From an uncultured Erysipelotrichaceae bacterium (lineage in GTDB: Bacteria; Bacillota_I; Bacilli_A; RF39; UBA660), in the NCBI GenBank assembly GCA_902791625.1, contig CADAWN010000012.1, forward strand, positions 1 through 64,000: a DNA stretch of 64,000 nucleotides, written 5' to 3'. Position 1 is the first letter of the stretch. Each line of letters starts with the position of its first letter. A program made the position numbers and the translations under genes. The notes below the pieces were generated by a model, which ran no database searches, was not told where the DNA came from, and saw nothing but the letters and a program-made list of their open reading frames with translations. Of the stretch, positions 25,340-36,285 are shown piece by piece.

Positions 25340-28300
25340 ATGGATGATAAGATTAAGATATTACTTGAGAAATTAAGTATAGATAAGGACCATTATAATC
25401 ACTTTTTAAGTGCAATTTTAACTAAGATAAAATTAAATCAAAAAGAAAAGAAATGTATTATTTATATAGAAAATAATACTATGTTTGATAAAGAAATAAT
25501 TAAAGAGTTAGATGAGAAGAAAAACTTAATCTCACCTGATATGAAAGATGTAAAAATAGTATATGATTTTAAAGAAAAAAACAATGAGAAGTACTTAGAT
25601 TATTATGAAGTAGTACTTGATAAATTAAAATCAGATTTAAGAATAATAGAAATATATAAAGATAAATTAAGACTAGAAGATAATTCTTTTGTGTTAGTAG
25701 CTAATAATAAAGTAGAAGAGACTAAGTTAAATAAAGTACTTGATAAAATTAACTCTTTTTATCATGATTTAGGACTAGATCAAGATATAAAAGTAGTATT
25801 TAGAGAAGAAAATATAATTAAAGAAGAAATTAAGAAAAATATAGATGAAAGTATTGAAAGTGCGAAGAGTTTAACAGAAGAAGTTAAGAAAGTAGAAGTT
25901 AAAGAAGAATCTAAACCAAGATTTACAAGACGACCTACTAAAGATCCTGATAGTGTTATTGGAGTTAAAATAGAAGATAAACCTATACCTATTAAATCTA
26001 TTTTAGGAGAAGATAATAATGTTACTATATGGGCAGAAGTATTTGGAATAGATTACTTTGAATCTAGTAAGAGTGATTTTAAAATTATTACTTTAAAAGT
26101 AACTGATTATGAAGATAGTATTTATTGTAAAGTTTTTGCTCGTGGTCAAGAAGAGTATGATAGAATTTGTAAAGAGTTAAAAAAGGGTAAATGGTATAAG
26201 ATACGTGGTTATGTTAAAAGTGATAACTTTAGTAATAATGAACTTGTATTAAATGCTAGAGATATTATTTTAGAAGATAAAGCTAAAGAAGAAAGAAAAG
26301 ATAATAGTGAAATTAAAAGAGTAGAATTACATGCTCATACTAAAATGAGTCAAATGGACGGAGTATGTGATGAAGTTGAACTTGTTAATCAAGCTATTAA
26401 ATGGGGACATAAAGCTATAGCTATCACTGACCATAATGGATGTCAGTCTTTTCCTCATGTATTTAATACAGTTACTTCATATAATAAAGGAAAAGAAGAA
26501 AGTGAAAAATTTAAAGCTATATATGGAACAGAACTAACTTTAATAGATGATACTGTAGATATAGTAGTAAGACCTACTAAAGATAAATTATTAGATTTAG
26601 AGTATGTTGTGTTCGATTTTGAAACAACAGGTTTTAATGCTGGTGGAAAAGATTCTATTATTGAAATAGGTGCTGTTAAGATGAAAGATGGCGTTATTGT
26701 TGAAAAATATGATGAACTTATTAATCCAGGTGTTAAACTAGAACAAAAGATTATAGATGTAACAAGTATTACAGATGAAATGCTTGAAGGAAAAGATAAT
26801 GAAGAAAATGCGATTAAAAGATTTATTGAATGGTTTGGAGATTTACCAATGGTCGCACATAATGCTAAGTTTGATGTTTCATTCTTAGAGATGGCTTATA
26901 AAAAATATAATTTAGGAACATTTAAAAATACTGTTATTGATACATTAGAACTTTCAAGAACATTAGATAATAATTTTGCAAGACATAGTTTAAGTGCTTT
27001 AGTTAAAAGATATGATGTACCTTGGGATGAAGAAAGTCACCATAGAGGAGATTATGATGCTGAAGGTACTGCCTTAGTGTTCTATAAAATGTTAAAGAAA
27101 CTAGATAATCGTAACATAGAAAATATGAATCAACTAGATGAATTAGTTAGTCGTGATGAAATACATAAATATGGTAAGAGTTATCATGTAAATTTACTTG
27201 CACTAAACAAGACTGGTCTTAAAAATATATTTAAACTTATTAGTTTAGCTAATACTAAGTATTTATATAAAACTCCAAGAATATTGCGTAGTGAAATAGA
27301 TAGTCATAGAGAAGGTGTTTTAGTTGGTAGTGGTTGTTATGAAAGTGAAGTATTCTTACAAGCAAGAAGTAAAGCAGATCAAGAATTAACTAATATAATT
27401 AGATTTTATGATTATGTGGAAGTTCAACCAATAGAGTGCTATAATCACTTAATTCAAAGTGGAGATTTTGCAAATGAATATGAACTATCTCATCACTTAC
27501 AAAAAATAATTAGAGTAACAGATGAAGCAGGTAAACTAATTGTTGCAACAGGTGATGTTCATCATATAAATAGAGAAGATAAGATTTATCGTGAAATAAT
27601 AGTTAATCAAAAAGTACCAGGAGGAGGACGTCATCCGCTTGCTCGTAATAATATTAAAGAAATACCATCTAATCATTTTAGAACAACAGATGAGATGTTA
27701 GAAGACTTTAAGTTCTTAGAGAATGAAAAGTTAATTAAGAAGATTGTAATTGATAATCCAAATAAAATAGCTGATATGACTGAAATAATAGAAGTTATTA
27801 TTGATACAGGTGGAATACCTTTCTCACCACGTGTAAAAAGTGATGATGGTAAAACTTATCTTGATTGTAAAAGAGTTGTTACTGATTTAGTATATACAAA
27901 AGCAAAAGATTGGTATGGAGAAAACCTACCACATAATATAGAAGAAAGAATTGCAACTGAGTTATATGGAGATATTGTCTTTAAAGCAGTTAAATATAAA
28001 TTAGAAAGTGAGAATAATGATTCAGTAGAAGATAGTTTTAAAATGCTTCATGAAGTAATTGTTAAAGGATATGATGAAGTAATTAGTTTTGTAAGAGAGT
28101 ATTTAAAGAAAACTAGTGAAGAAGATTTAGATGATAAAGAACTAGATAAACTTCTTAATAAAAAACTTGGAGGAATTATTGGTGGAGGATTTGATCCTAT
28201 TTACTTAATTGCTCAACGTCTAGTTAAACACTCTAATGATGAAGGTTATTTAGTTGGTTCCCGTGGTTCAGTAGGTTCAAGCTTTGTTGCTACTATGATG

Positions 28301-29956
28301 GGAATAACAGAAGTCAATCCACTTCCAGCTCACTATAGATGTGAAAAATGTAAGATGAGTATTTTTGATGATGATAATGGTAATCCACTAGGATCAACTT
28401 ATTCATCTGGTTTTGACTTACCAGATAAAATGTGTCCTGATTGTAATATACCAATGCGTAAAGATGGACAAGATATGCCGTTTGCTACTTTCTTAGGATT
28501 TAATGCAGATAAAGTACCAGATATTGATCTTAACTTCTCAGATTTAAATCAAGCTAGTGCTCATGCATATACTAAAGTATTGTTTGGAGAAGATAATGTT
28601 TATCGTGCTGGTACTATTGGTACAGTAGCTGATAAAACAGCCTTTGGTTTTGTTAAAGGTTGGGCAGAAGAACATGGTAAAGAATTACGTACAGCTGAAG
28701 TTGAACGTCTTGCAATTGGATGTACTGGTGTAAAAAGAACAACTGGTCAACATCCAGGAGGAATAGTTGTTATTCCAGATTATATGGAAGTATTTGATTT
28801 TACGCCATTCCAATTTCCTGCAGATGATGTAACTGCTGAGTGGAGAACAACTCACTTTGATTACCATGCAATCGATCAATGTGTCTTAAAACTAGATATT
28901 TTAGGTCACTCTGATCCTACACAGTTAAGACTTATTCAAAATGAATCAAAGACTGATATTATGAAAGTACCTTTAGATGATAAGGATACTATGAGTATAT
29001 TTACTAAAACAGATGCATTAGGAGTTACAACTGATCAAATTATGTGTAATACAGGAACACTTGGTATTCCAGAATTTGGTACTCCATTTACTATAAAATT
29101 AGTTGAAGATACTAAACCAACTACATTTGCTGAACTTGTTAAAATATCAGGTTTATCACATGGTACTGATGTATGGTTAGGAAACGCTCAAGAATTAATT
29201 AAAAATAATATTGTTCCTTTCTCTGAAACTATAGGCTGTCGTGATGATATTATGGTTTACTTAATGTATCATGGAGTTGAACCTATTAAAGCATTTAAAA
29301 TTATGGAGTTTGTTCGTAAAGGAAAAGCATCAAAAGATCCAGAAACATGGAAAACCCATGTTGAGACAATGAGAAAAAGTGATATACCAGAATGGTTTAT
29401 AGATTCATGTTTTAAAATTAAATACATGTTCCCTAAAGCACATGCTGCCGCATACGTTATTAGTGCCTTTAGAATAGCTTGGTATAAAGTACATATGCCA
29501 GTATACTTCTATGCATCATGGTATTCATCAAAAGCAACAGATGTAAATGTTGATGCAATGATAGGGGGATATGATAAAATTAAACAGGCGTTACTTGATA
29601 TTCAAGCTAAAGGATATGAAGCATCTAATAAAGAAAATGGACAAGCTGAAAGTCTTAAAATTGCACTAGAAGCAACAGCTAGAGGTATTAAATTTTTAAA
29701 TGTTGATTTATATGAAAGTGAAGCAACAGTTTGGAAAGTTAAAAACGATAAAGAAATTTATCCACCATTCTCATCAATTGATGGATTAGGTGATACAGTT
29801 GCTCAAAACATTGTAAAAGAAAGAGAGAAAAAACCTTTCTTAAGCATTGAAGATGTACAAACTAGAGGAAAAGTCTCAGGTACTCTAATTGAAAAAATGA
29901 AAGAGATGAAAATACTTGATAATTTACCTGAATCAAATCAACTTTCATTATTCTAA
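25340..29956 (+). CDS. polC: DNA polymerase III PolC-type alpha subunit
   Basis: PolC is the main replicative polymerase of Firmicutes. The 1538 residues show an N-terminal region, an OB fold (about 220-310), a PHP domain starting VELHAHT near residue 328, an inserted DEDD proofreading exonuclease with FDFETTG near 425, and the polymerase core. A zinc-binding CxxC pair (CEKCK, CPDCN) lies near residue 1000-1040. The start at 25340 follows a perfect AGGAGGTGAT; an earlier in-frame start is inside the previous gene. The presence of PolC with in-line exonuclease is a strong Firmicutes marker. Confidence 0.97.
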   Translation: MDDKIKILLEKLSIDKDHYNHFLSAILTKIKLNQKEKKCIIYIENNTMFDKEIIKELDEKKNLISPDMKDVKIVYDFKEKNNEKYLDYYEVVLDKLKSDLRIIEIYKDKLRLEDNSFVLVANNKVEETKLNKVLDKINSFYHDLGLDQDIKVVFREENIIKEEIKKNIDESIESAKSLTEEVKKVEVKEESKPRFTRRPTKDPDSVIGVKIEDKPIPIKSILGEDNNVTIWAEVFGIDYFESSKSDFKIITLKVTDYEDSIYCKVFARGQEEYDRICKELKKGKWYKIRGYVKSDNFSNNELVLNARDIILEDKAKEERKDNSEIKRVELHAHTKMSQMDGVCDEVELVNQAIKWGHKAIAITDHNGCQSFPHVFNTVTSYNKGKEESEKFKAIYGTELTLIDDTVDIVVRPTKDKLLDLEYVVFDFETTGFNAGGKDSIIEIGAVKMKDGVIVEKYDELINPGVKLEQKIIDVTSITDEMLEGKDNEENAIKRFIEWFGDLPMVAHNAKFDVSFLEMAYKKYNLGTFKNTVIDTLELSRTLDNNFARHSLSALVKRYDVPWDEESHHRGDYDAEGTALVFYKMLKKLDNRNIENMNQLDELVSRDEIHKYGKSYHVNLLALNKTGLKNIFKLISLANTKYLYKTPRILRSEIDSHREGVLVGSGCYESEVFLQARSKADQELTNIIRFYDYVEVQPIECYNHLIQSGDFANEYELSHHLQKIIRVTDEAGKLIVATGDVHHINREDKIYREIIVNQKVPGGGRHPLARNNIKEIPSNHFRTTDEMLEDFKFLENEKLIKKIVIDNPNKIADMTEIIEVIIDTGGIPFSPRVKSDDGKTYLDCKRVVTDLVYTKAKDWYGENLPHNIEERIATELYGDIVFKAVKYKLESENNDSVEDSFKMLHEVIVKGYDEVISFVREYLKKTSEEDLDDKELDKLLNKKLGGIIGGGFDPIYLIAQRLVKHSNDEGYLVGSRGSVGSSFVATMMGITEVNPLPAHYRCEKCKMSIFDDDNGNPLGSTYSSGFDLPDKMCPDCNIPMRKDGQDMPFATFLGFNADKVPDIDLNFSDLNQASAHAYTKVLFGEDNVYRAGTIGTVADKTAFGFVKGWAEEHGKELRTAEVERLAIGCTGVKRTTGQHPGGIVVIPDYMEVFDFTPFQFPADDVTAEWRTTHFDYHAIDQCVLKLDILGHSDPTQLRLIQNESKTDIMKVPLDDKDTMSIFTKTDALGVTTDQIMCNTGTLGIPEFGTPFTIKLVEDTKPTTFAELVKISGLSHGTDVWLGNAQELIKNNIVPFSETIGCRDDIMVYLMYHGVEPIKAFKIMEFVRKGKASKDPETWKTHVETMRKSDIPEWFIDSCFKIKYMFPKAHAAAYVISAFRIAWYKVHMPVYFYASWYSSKATDVNVDAMIGGYDKIKQALLDIQAKGYEASNKENGQAESLKIALEATARGIKFLNVDLYESEATVWKVKNDKEIYPPFSSIDGLGDTVAQNIVKEREKKPFLSIEDVQTRGKVSGTLIEKMKEMKILDNLPESNQLSLF

Positions 29957-29990
29957 AATTATGTTATAATTATAATAGGTGAGGAATATA

Positions 29991-30752
29991 ATGGAAAAAG
30001 TAATAGAGTTTTTAATGGATAAGAAAAAAAGATATATTGTAGTAGGAGCATTTTTTATAATAGTTTTACTAATAGTATTATCTAGTTGTAGTAAACCTAC
30101 CACACTAGAAGAAAAATCTATAAAAGATGTTAGTAAAAGAGTTATGCCTTATATGGATAGAATAGAAAATTCTAAAGAAAGTAAACTAAATAAATATGTT
30201 TATTATGCCTTAGAATATGCTTATAATGAGAATAATAAAACAGAGTTAACTGTTAATGAAGTTAAAAAGATTATCTTAGATGTATTTAATTATGATGCAA
30301 GTAGTAAAAAATTAAAAAATGTTGTAATTTCACCTGAAATGATGCAAAACTATATTACATATGATTTTGTAACTGAAAAATATAGAATAGATAAATCTCA
30401 AATTACTCAAAGTGAAATTGCTAAAAAGAAACTTACTTTCTATGAAATTGATAGTATTAAAAAAATATCAAGTGAACATTTTAAAGTTACATACGATAAA
30501 TATGTAGTAACTAATCCATATGAAATATTAAATTACTATTCTGATTTGAATAATAAAAAGAATTCAAAGAAAAAATATGATATAACACCAATATATAATT
30601 ATTTAGTAGCTAAAGGTAAAGAAAAAGATATTAAGAACTATGTAATAGGTGCTAATTTTGAGAGATTTGCTAAGAAAAAAGGTGAATTGAAAGTAGATTA
30701 TGTAGTTAAAAATAATAAGTTAGTGATTGATTCATATAAAAGTGTAAAATAG
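29991..30752 (+). CDS. Hypothetical membrane-anchored or lipoprotein
   Basis: The 253-residue protein has a hydrophobic segment at residues 16-32 ending in LSSC, which would serve as a lipobox, though the preceding basic region is unusually long. The remaining 220 residues are lysine-rich with no known domain; a sequence YVVKNNKLVIDS at the end recalls secreted domains of unknown function. It has its own TATAAT at 29964 and GGTGAGG binding site. Confidence 0.6.
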   Translation: MEKVIEFLMDKKKRYIVVGAFFIIVLLIVLSSCSKPTTLEEKSIKDVSKRVMPYMDRIENSKESKLNKYVYYALEYAYNENNKTELTVNEVKKIILDVFNYDASSKKLKNVVISPEMMQNYITYDFVTEKYRIDKSQITQSEIAKKKLTFYEIDSIKKISSEHFKVTYDKYVVTNPYEILNYYSDLNNKKNSKKKYDITPIYNYLVAKGKEKDIKNYVIGANFERFAKKKGELKVDYVVKNNKLVIDSYKSVK

Positions 30753-30772
30753 TTGATTTTTCAACTATTTTT
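30748..30772 (+). terminator. Terminator
   Basis: AATAGTTGA / TCAACTATT with a four-base loop and T run at the stop codon. Confidence 0.8.
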
Positions 30773-30871
30773 TATTTTGTTTGTCAATAAATGTAAATTT
30801 TACTATTTTTATGTAAAATAGGTAGTATTCTATATGATAAAATTAAGGTGAGATAGAAGGGAGTGATAATA

Positions 30872-33800
30872 ATGAAAAAGAAATATTTGTTCTTTGTTTT
30901 TGTTTTTGTATTATTGTTATCTCCTAAGGGTATAAAAGCTTTAACAAAAGATGAAATTGCAGGACGTAATACATGTGGTAATTATGAAGTTGCGATTGCT
31001 ATAGAAAGTAGAGCAGGTGATCCTAGTAGTACTAGTATTCAACACTTAAATTGTTATGATGATTATTATTCTGCACTTAATGCTATGAATAATACTAATA
31101 ATAATGATGCTATTTTATTAGAAAGGAGAAATAATTATACTAAGATTATAAATGCTAAATATGCGTTAGTTGATCTTACTGGTAGGGGTAATAAGGTGAC
31201 TTATTATTATCCAACAGCTAGTAGTTCAAGTCGTGATGCATATATGGTAACTAGTAGTCAAACTGGTGCAGTAGAAGGAGCTTTCTTAGAATTTGATCCA
31301 AACTCTAGACGTGCAAGAATTAAAATAAGTGGGTATACTGGTTGGGTTGATGAAGATGCTTATAATATAGTGCCTATTGTTTGGGTATATTCAATTGGAT
31401 ATTATAAAAGTACTAATAACGAATTTAAACATGTATTTGCTCGTGATATAACAACAACTAGTAGTAGTTCATATGGAATAGCTTTAAGTAAAACACCCGA
31501 AGGACTATCAAATGGAAAAGTATATTTTAGTTATGATGGACATTATTTCTATACTAATCAATATACAATGATAGGTGATTATAAAGCAGGTAATTATAAT
31601 AATGCGGCAAATAAAAATAATCCATATTATAACTATTATCAATATTTACCTAATCACTCTAAAACTAATTATTCAGCAACTAATATAAATCAATATATTA
31701 GAGATGGTTTAGGATATAACTATACAGTATTTGGTAATACCTTAAATATTAAAGGTAGTTTTGATACTGATCAAATTTCTAAATTGTATGGTATGGGTAC
31801 ATACTTTATACATGGTCAAGAACAATATGGAGCTAATGCTATACTTTCTCTTGGTTTAAATAGAAATGAAAGTGGAGATGGAAGAAGTAGTATTTCTGTT
31901 CTTAAGAACAATGGATTTGGTCAAGGAGCAGTAGATTCTTCACCATTTGGTTCTGCTTATGGATTCTTAACATATCAAGGTGGTATTTATAATCATGCTC
32001 AACACTTTGTTGGTGATATGTATGAAAATCCAAATCACTCTTATTATAATGGTGGACATTTTGGTAATAAATCAGGTGGATGGAATATTAATTATGCATC
32101 TGATCCATTCTGGGGTGAAAAAGCAGCTTCATACTATTATAGATTTGACAGATATTATGGATTCCAAGATTATAACTTCTATCAATTAGCTATTAATACA
32201 AGAAGTACACAAGTATATGCTAGTCCAAATACAAGTTCTCGTGCAATTTATTTAATTGGAAATGAGGAAATACCAGTAATTATTGAAGAAGAAGTAACTG
32301 GTACAAGTGTAGATGGCAATAATAAATGGTATAAAATAGTTAGTGATAAAAATATAAATAGTAATAAAGATCCATATGGAAATTATGCTGAAAAATTTGA
32401 TTGGGAAAATAGTTATGCTTATGTACCAGCCGCATACTTTAAAAAGATTAATACACCAGTATCAGGATTAAAAAGTGTAAATGATGTTTATCCACATCAA
32501 GGAAATGACTATAGTTATAGTTTCTATAATGATGGTAATACTTTAACTCCTAAAGTTGGTAAAACTAATAGAGAAACATCTTACTATTACGATGGTGCTT
32601 TAACAGAAGCTACAGGTAAAAAAGTACTAAGTGATAAATACGTAATGGTATATGATAGAGCAATCGATAGAAATGGTAATGTTGTAAGTTATCAAATAAC
32701 AAGTAATTATAAATATGATCAAAAAGAATGGGTAAGTGCAAATGATGTAACTATTGTTGGTGGTAAATATGGTAAGCAAACAGTAGATCCTGAAGGATAT
32801 AGTTCTAATGTATTTAGAAATGCAGGATCTGGTGGAGTTATAAGTGGTATTTATGATGGAACTTATATTCCAGTACTTGAAGAAGTTAATGTTAATGGAA
32901 CAATTTATCTAAAAGTACCAGTAAGTTTAGATAGTAATGATAATAGTTATGGTTATACATTAAAGACTGATAGTGATGCAAGAATAGAAATATTTAATGA
33001 TTATGAAGTAGTTCAAAATGATAAACCAGTTATTACTGTAAGTGATAAAACAATAAAAGAAGGAACAGAAATTGATCTTAAATCACTTGCTACTGCAACA
33101 GATAAAGAAGATGGAGATTTAACAAGTAAAATAGTAATTGAAGGAACAGTAAATAATAAAGCACCTGGTAAATATACTATTACTTATAAAGTAACTGATA
33201 GTTTTAATCAAACTGTAGAAAAACAAATTACTATTGAAGTTATTAAAGATGAAGAACCAGTTATAACTGCAAGTGATATTACTGTTAGAGAAGGTACAAC
33301 ATATAATTTATTAACAGGAGTAAGTGCTTCTGATAAAGAAGACGGAGACTTAACAAATAAAGTTAGTATCAAGTCTAATAATGTTGACTTTAATAAACCA
33401 GGTAAATATCAAGTAACTTATAAAGTAGTTGATAGTTATAATCATGAAGTAACAAAAACTATTAATGTAACTGTTGCTTCTAAGGATACTACAATTGAGA
33501 CTAGAGTAGAAAGAGATGGAGAATTCTATCTTGATGGATTAACTTATAATAAAGATAATAAAAAAATAGAAATTAGTGGTTACTTAATTATTAAAGGAGT
33601 TAATAATAAAATATCTGATGATATAAAATATGAACTAGTATTAAAAGATAAGAATAGTGATAAAAAATATTATTTTGATGTTAATCGTTGGAAAGAAAAT
33701 ATTCCATTTGAACTAGGAATTGAAAACAATTTTGATTATAATGGTGCTTGGTTTAAAGGATATATAGATTTCTCAAAAGATAATCTTGAAGGTGATTATG

Positions 33801-34438
33801 ACTTATATATGAAAGCAAGTACAGATACAGATTATACTGAACAAAAAGTAACTAATATATTTAATCGTAATATTTCAAGAAGAAGTGAAGATAGTAAATA
33901 TGGTTATAACTTTAGAGTTAATCTTTCATCTAAAAAACGTGAAATAGAATTAAATATCAGAAAAGATAAATTAATTACAACAAGCGTATCTAATACTTAT
34001 AGAAATATGATTAATAATTATGATGACATGAAATTTGTAGATAATAAATTACAAGTTATTGGTACTTCATATAATTATGATATAAGTTATGATGATAATA
34101 ACTTTGTAGAAAGAAAAATAGTATTAGAAAATACTAAAACTTATAAGCAATATACATTTGATATAGGTTCTACTAAAGATGGTAGTTATAAAGTAAATGC
34201 GAATGATAATAAAGATAAAACTTTAGCTTGGTATAATAACTCTATTGATGTTAGTAACTTAGAAAAAGGTACATATTCAATGATTGTATATACTAAGACA
34301 AAAGATGTAGCTGATTATGGTGAAATAGTTGATGTATTCGCATCTATTAATCCAGCAAGTGCAACAATTAATAATAAAAATTATAAACTACAAGTTAATA
34401 CAAAAAGAAATAATAGAATAGAATTAGTTGTAGAATAA
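30872..34438 (+). CDS. Large exported multidomain cell wall hydrolase
   Basis: The 1188-residue protein has a signal peptide (residues 1-24), a long N-terminal region, and a glucosaminidase domain at about 300-420 with catalytic E333 in NRNESGDGRS. It is followed by an SH3-like domain (about 440-530), a further beta-rich stretch, then two tandem Ig-like DUF5011-type repeats at about 714-790 and 793-870, each with a DKEDGDLT motif. The last 320 residues contain two related beta-rich modules. No sortase motif or transmembrane anchor is visible at the C-terminus. It probably cleaves peptidoglycan at the cell surface. The ATG at 30872 follows GGGAGTGAT. Confidence 0.82.
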   Translation: MKKKYLFFVFVFVLLLSPKGIKALTKDEIAGRNTCGNYEVAIAIESRAGDPSSTSIQHLNCYDDYYSALNAMNNTNNNDAILLERRNNYTKIINAKYALVDLTGRGNKVTYYYPTASSSSRDAYMVTSSQTGAVEGAFLEFDPNSRRARIKISGYTGWVDEDAYNIVPIVWVYSIGYYKSTNNEFKHVFARDITTTSSSSYGIALSKTPEGLSNGKVYFSYDGHYFYTNQYTMIGDYKAGNYNNAANKNNPYYNYYQYLPNHSKTNYSATNINQYIRDGLGYNYTVFGNTLNIKGSFDTDQISKLYGMGTYFIHGQEQYGANAILSLGLNRNESGDGRSSISVLKNNGFGQGAVDSSPFGSAYGFLTYQGGIYNHAQHFVGDMYENPNHSYYNGGHFGNKSGGWNINYASDPFWGEKAASYYYRFDRYYGFQDYNFYQLAINTRSTQVYASPNTSSRAIYLIGNEEIPVIIEEEVTGTSVDGNNKWYKIVSDKNINSNKDPYGNYAEKFDWENSYAYVPAAYFKKINTPVSGLKSVNDVYPHQGNDYSYSFYNDGNTLTPKVGKTNRETSYYYDGALTEATGKKVLSDKYVMVYDRAIDRNGNVVSYQITSNYKYDQKEWVSANDVTIVGGKYGKQTVDPEGYSSNVFRNAGSGGVISGIYDGTYIPVLEEVNVNGTIYLKVPVSLDSNDNSYGYTLKTDSDARIEIFNDYEVVQNDKPVITVSDKTIKEGTEIDLKSLATATDKEDGDLTSKIVIEGTVNNKAPGKYTITYKVTDSFNQTVEKQITIEVIKDEEPVITASDITVREGTTYNLLTGVSASDKEDGDLTNKVSIKSNNVDFNKPGKYQVTYKVVDSYNHEVTKTINVTVASKDTTIETRVERDGEFYLDGLTYNKDNKKIEISGYLIIKGVNNKISDDIKYELVLKDKNSDKKYYFDVNRWKENIPFELGIENNFDYNGAWFKGYIDFSKDNLEGDYDLYMKASTDTDYTEQKVTNIFNRNISRRSEDSKYGYNFRVNLSSKKREIELNIRKDKLITTSVSNTYRNMINNYDDMKFVDNKLQVIGTSYNYDISYDDNNFVERKIVLENTKTYKQYTFDIGSTKDGSYKVNANDNKDKTLAWYNNSIDVSNLEKGTYSMIVYTKTKDVADYGEIVDVFASINPASATINNKNYKLQVNTKRNNRIELVVE

Positions 34439-34463
34439 GAAAGCTTTAAGCTTTCTTATTTGT
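34434..34463 (+). terminator. Terminator of the large hydrolase gene
   Basis: AATAAGAAAGC / GCTTTCTTATT forms an 11-bp stem at the stop codon. Confidence 0.8.
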
Positions 34464-34492
34464 TTGACAATGTTAATAAAATATATTAAAAT
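34464..34492 (+). promoter_or_regulatory. Promoter of the ABC exporter operon
   Basis: TTGACA and TAAAAT are separated by 17 bases, directly after the preceding terminator. Confidence 0.65.
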
Positions 34493-34521
34493 TTTAATGC
34501 ATAAGTTATACAGGAGGTATT

Positions 34522-36285
34522 ATGATAAAAGTATTAAAAAACTTAGGTAAAAAAGAATTATTTTTTGCATTTTTATGTCTGGTTTTTATTTTTAGTCAAG
34601 TATGGTTAGAATTAAAAATACCAGATTATATGTCAAAAATAACAGTATTAGTTAAGACACCAGGTACTGCTATGGGTGATGTTTTAAAAGAAGGATTATT
34701 CATGACTTTATGTGCTTTAGGTAGTTTAGCTACTAGTATATTAGTTGGATATTTTGCATCTTTCATTGCTGCTAAATTTGGTTTTGTTATGCGTAAAAAA
34801 GTATTTGATAAAGTTGAAAACTTTGGTATGGAAGAAATAAAGATGTTTTCAACAAGTAGTCTAATTACTAGAACTACTAATGATGTTTTTCAAGTACAAA
34901 TGTTAATAGCAATAGGACTTCAAGCATTTATTAAAGCCCCAATTATGGCAGTATGGGCTATAACTAAGATTGCTGGTAAAGGAAGTAGTTGGACAATAGC
35001 AACTGTAGTTGCTGTAGTATTCTTATTACTTGTTGTAGGAATACTTATGAAACTAGTTATTCCTAAATTTAAAAAATTACAAAAACTAACAGATGGATTA
35101 AATAGAGTAACAAGAGAAAACTTAACAGGAATTCGTGTAATAAGAGCATTTAATGCAGAAGAGTATCAAACAGATAAGTTTGAGAGTGTTAATGATGATT
35201 TAACAAAAACCCAAATGTTTATTCAAAGAAGTATGTCTGTTATGGGACCTGTAATGACACTTATTTTATCTGCTTTACCACTTGCTATTTATTTAATAGG
35301 AGCATTCTTAATAAATGAAGCAAATATGATGGATAAGATTACTTTATTTAGTAATATGGTTGTATTCTCATCATATGCAATACAAGTAGTTATGTCTTTT
35401 GTTATGTTAATAGTAATATTTATTATTTATCCAAGAGCAAGTGTTTCAGCTAATAGAATTAATGAAGTATTGGATTGTGAAACTAAAATAGTAGATGGTA
35501 ATGTTTCTAAAGATAAAACAAAAGAAAAAGGTACGATAGAGTTTAAGAATGTATCATTTAGATATCCTGATGCAGAAGAGTATATTCTAGAAAATATTAG
35601 TTTTAAAGTTAAAAAAGGTGATACTGTTGCTTTTATTGGATCAACTGGTTCAGGAAAAAGTACACTAGTAAACTTAATACCAAGATTCTATGATGTTTCT
35701 AAAGGAGAAATACTTGTAGATGGAGTTAATGTTAAAGAATATAAGCAAGAATTTTTACATAATAAAATAGGTTATATTCCCCAAAAGGCAGTTATGTTCA
35801 GTGGAACGGTAAAAGAAAATGTTTTATATGGAGATAATGGTAAAAAAGATATAAATGATAAAGAATTAATAGAAGTATTAAAAATAGCTCAAGGGTATGA
35901 ATTTGTATCTAAAATGGAAGAAGGAATAAACTCACATGTAGCTCAAGGAGGTACAAATATATCAGGTGGACAAAAACAAAGACTTTCTATTGCAAGAGCT
36001 ATCGCAAGACATCCAGAAATATATATATTTGATGATTCATTTAGTGCGCTTGACTATAAAACAGATTTTATCTTAAGACAAGAATTAAAAAAATATATGA
36101 AGGATGCTACTACTTTAATAGTTGCTCAACGTATCGGAACAATTAAAGATGCAGATAAAATACTTGTGCTTGATAATGGTAAAGTAGTGGGAGAAGGAAC
36201 ACATAAAGAATTACTTAAAAACTGTGAAGTTTATAAAGAAATTGCTTTATCACAACTTAGTAAGGAGGAATTAGAAAATGCCTAG
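34522..36285 (+). CDS. ABC exporter half-transporter (degenerate ATP site partner)
   Basis: The 587-residue protein has six membrane segments (residues 15-320) and a nucleotide-binding domain (345-580). Walker A is GSTGSGKS and the signature is ISGGQKQR. Walker B reads IFDDSFSALD with aspartate where the catalytic glutamate is expected. This is typical of one half of heterodimeric multidrug exporters, the partner carrying the complete site. It overlaps the next gene by eight bases. The binding site is AGGAGG. Confidence 0.93.
   Translation: MIKVLKNLGKKELFFAFLCLVFIFSQVWLELKIPDYMSKITVLVKTPGTAMGDVLKEGLFMTLCALGSLATSILVGYFASFIAAKFGFVMRKKVFDKVENFGMEEIKMFSTSSLITRTTNDVFQVQMLIAIGLQAFIKAPIMAVWAITKIAGKGSSWTIATVVAVVFLLLVVGILMKLVIPKFKKLQKLTDGLNRVTRENLTGIRVIRAFNAEEYQTDKFESVNDDLTKTQMFIQRSMSVMGPVMTLILSALPLAIYLIGAFLINEANMMDKITLFSNMVVFSSYAIQVVMSFVMLIVIFIIYPRASVSANRINEVLDCETKIVDGNVSKDKTKEKGTIEFKNVSFRYPDAEEYILENISFKVKKGDTVAFIGSTGSGKSTLVNLIPRFYDVSKGEILVDGVNVKEYKQEFLHNKIGYIPQKAVMFSGTVKENVLYGDNGKKDINDKELIEVLKIAQGYEFVSKMEEGINSHVAQGGTNISGGQKQRLSIARAIARHPEIYIFDDSFSALDYKTDFILRQELKKYMKDATTLIVAQRIGTIKDADKILVLDNGKVVGEGTHKELLKNCEVYKEIALSQLSKEELENA

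Noticed and set aside
22755-30840. Shared upstream motif TTTTTATGTAAAATA before 22845 and 30872
   Set aside because: The similarity is short and low-complexity in AT-rich DNA, and the distance to other elements differs between the two sites.
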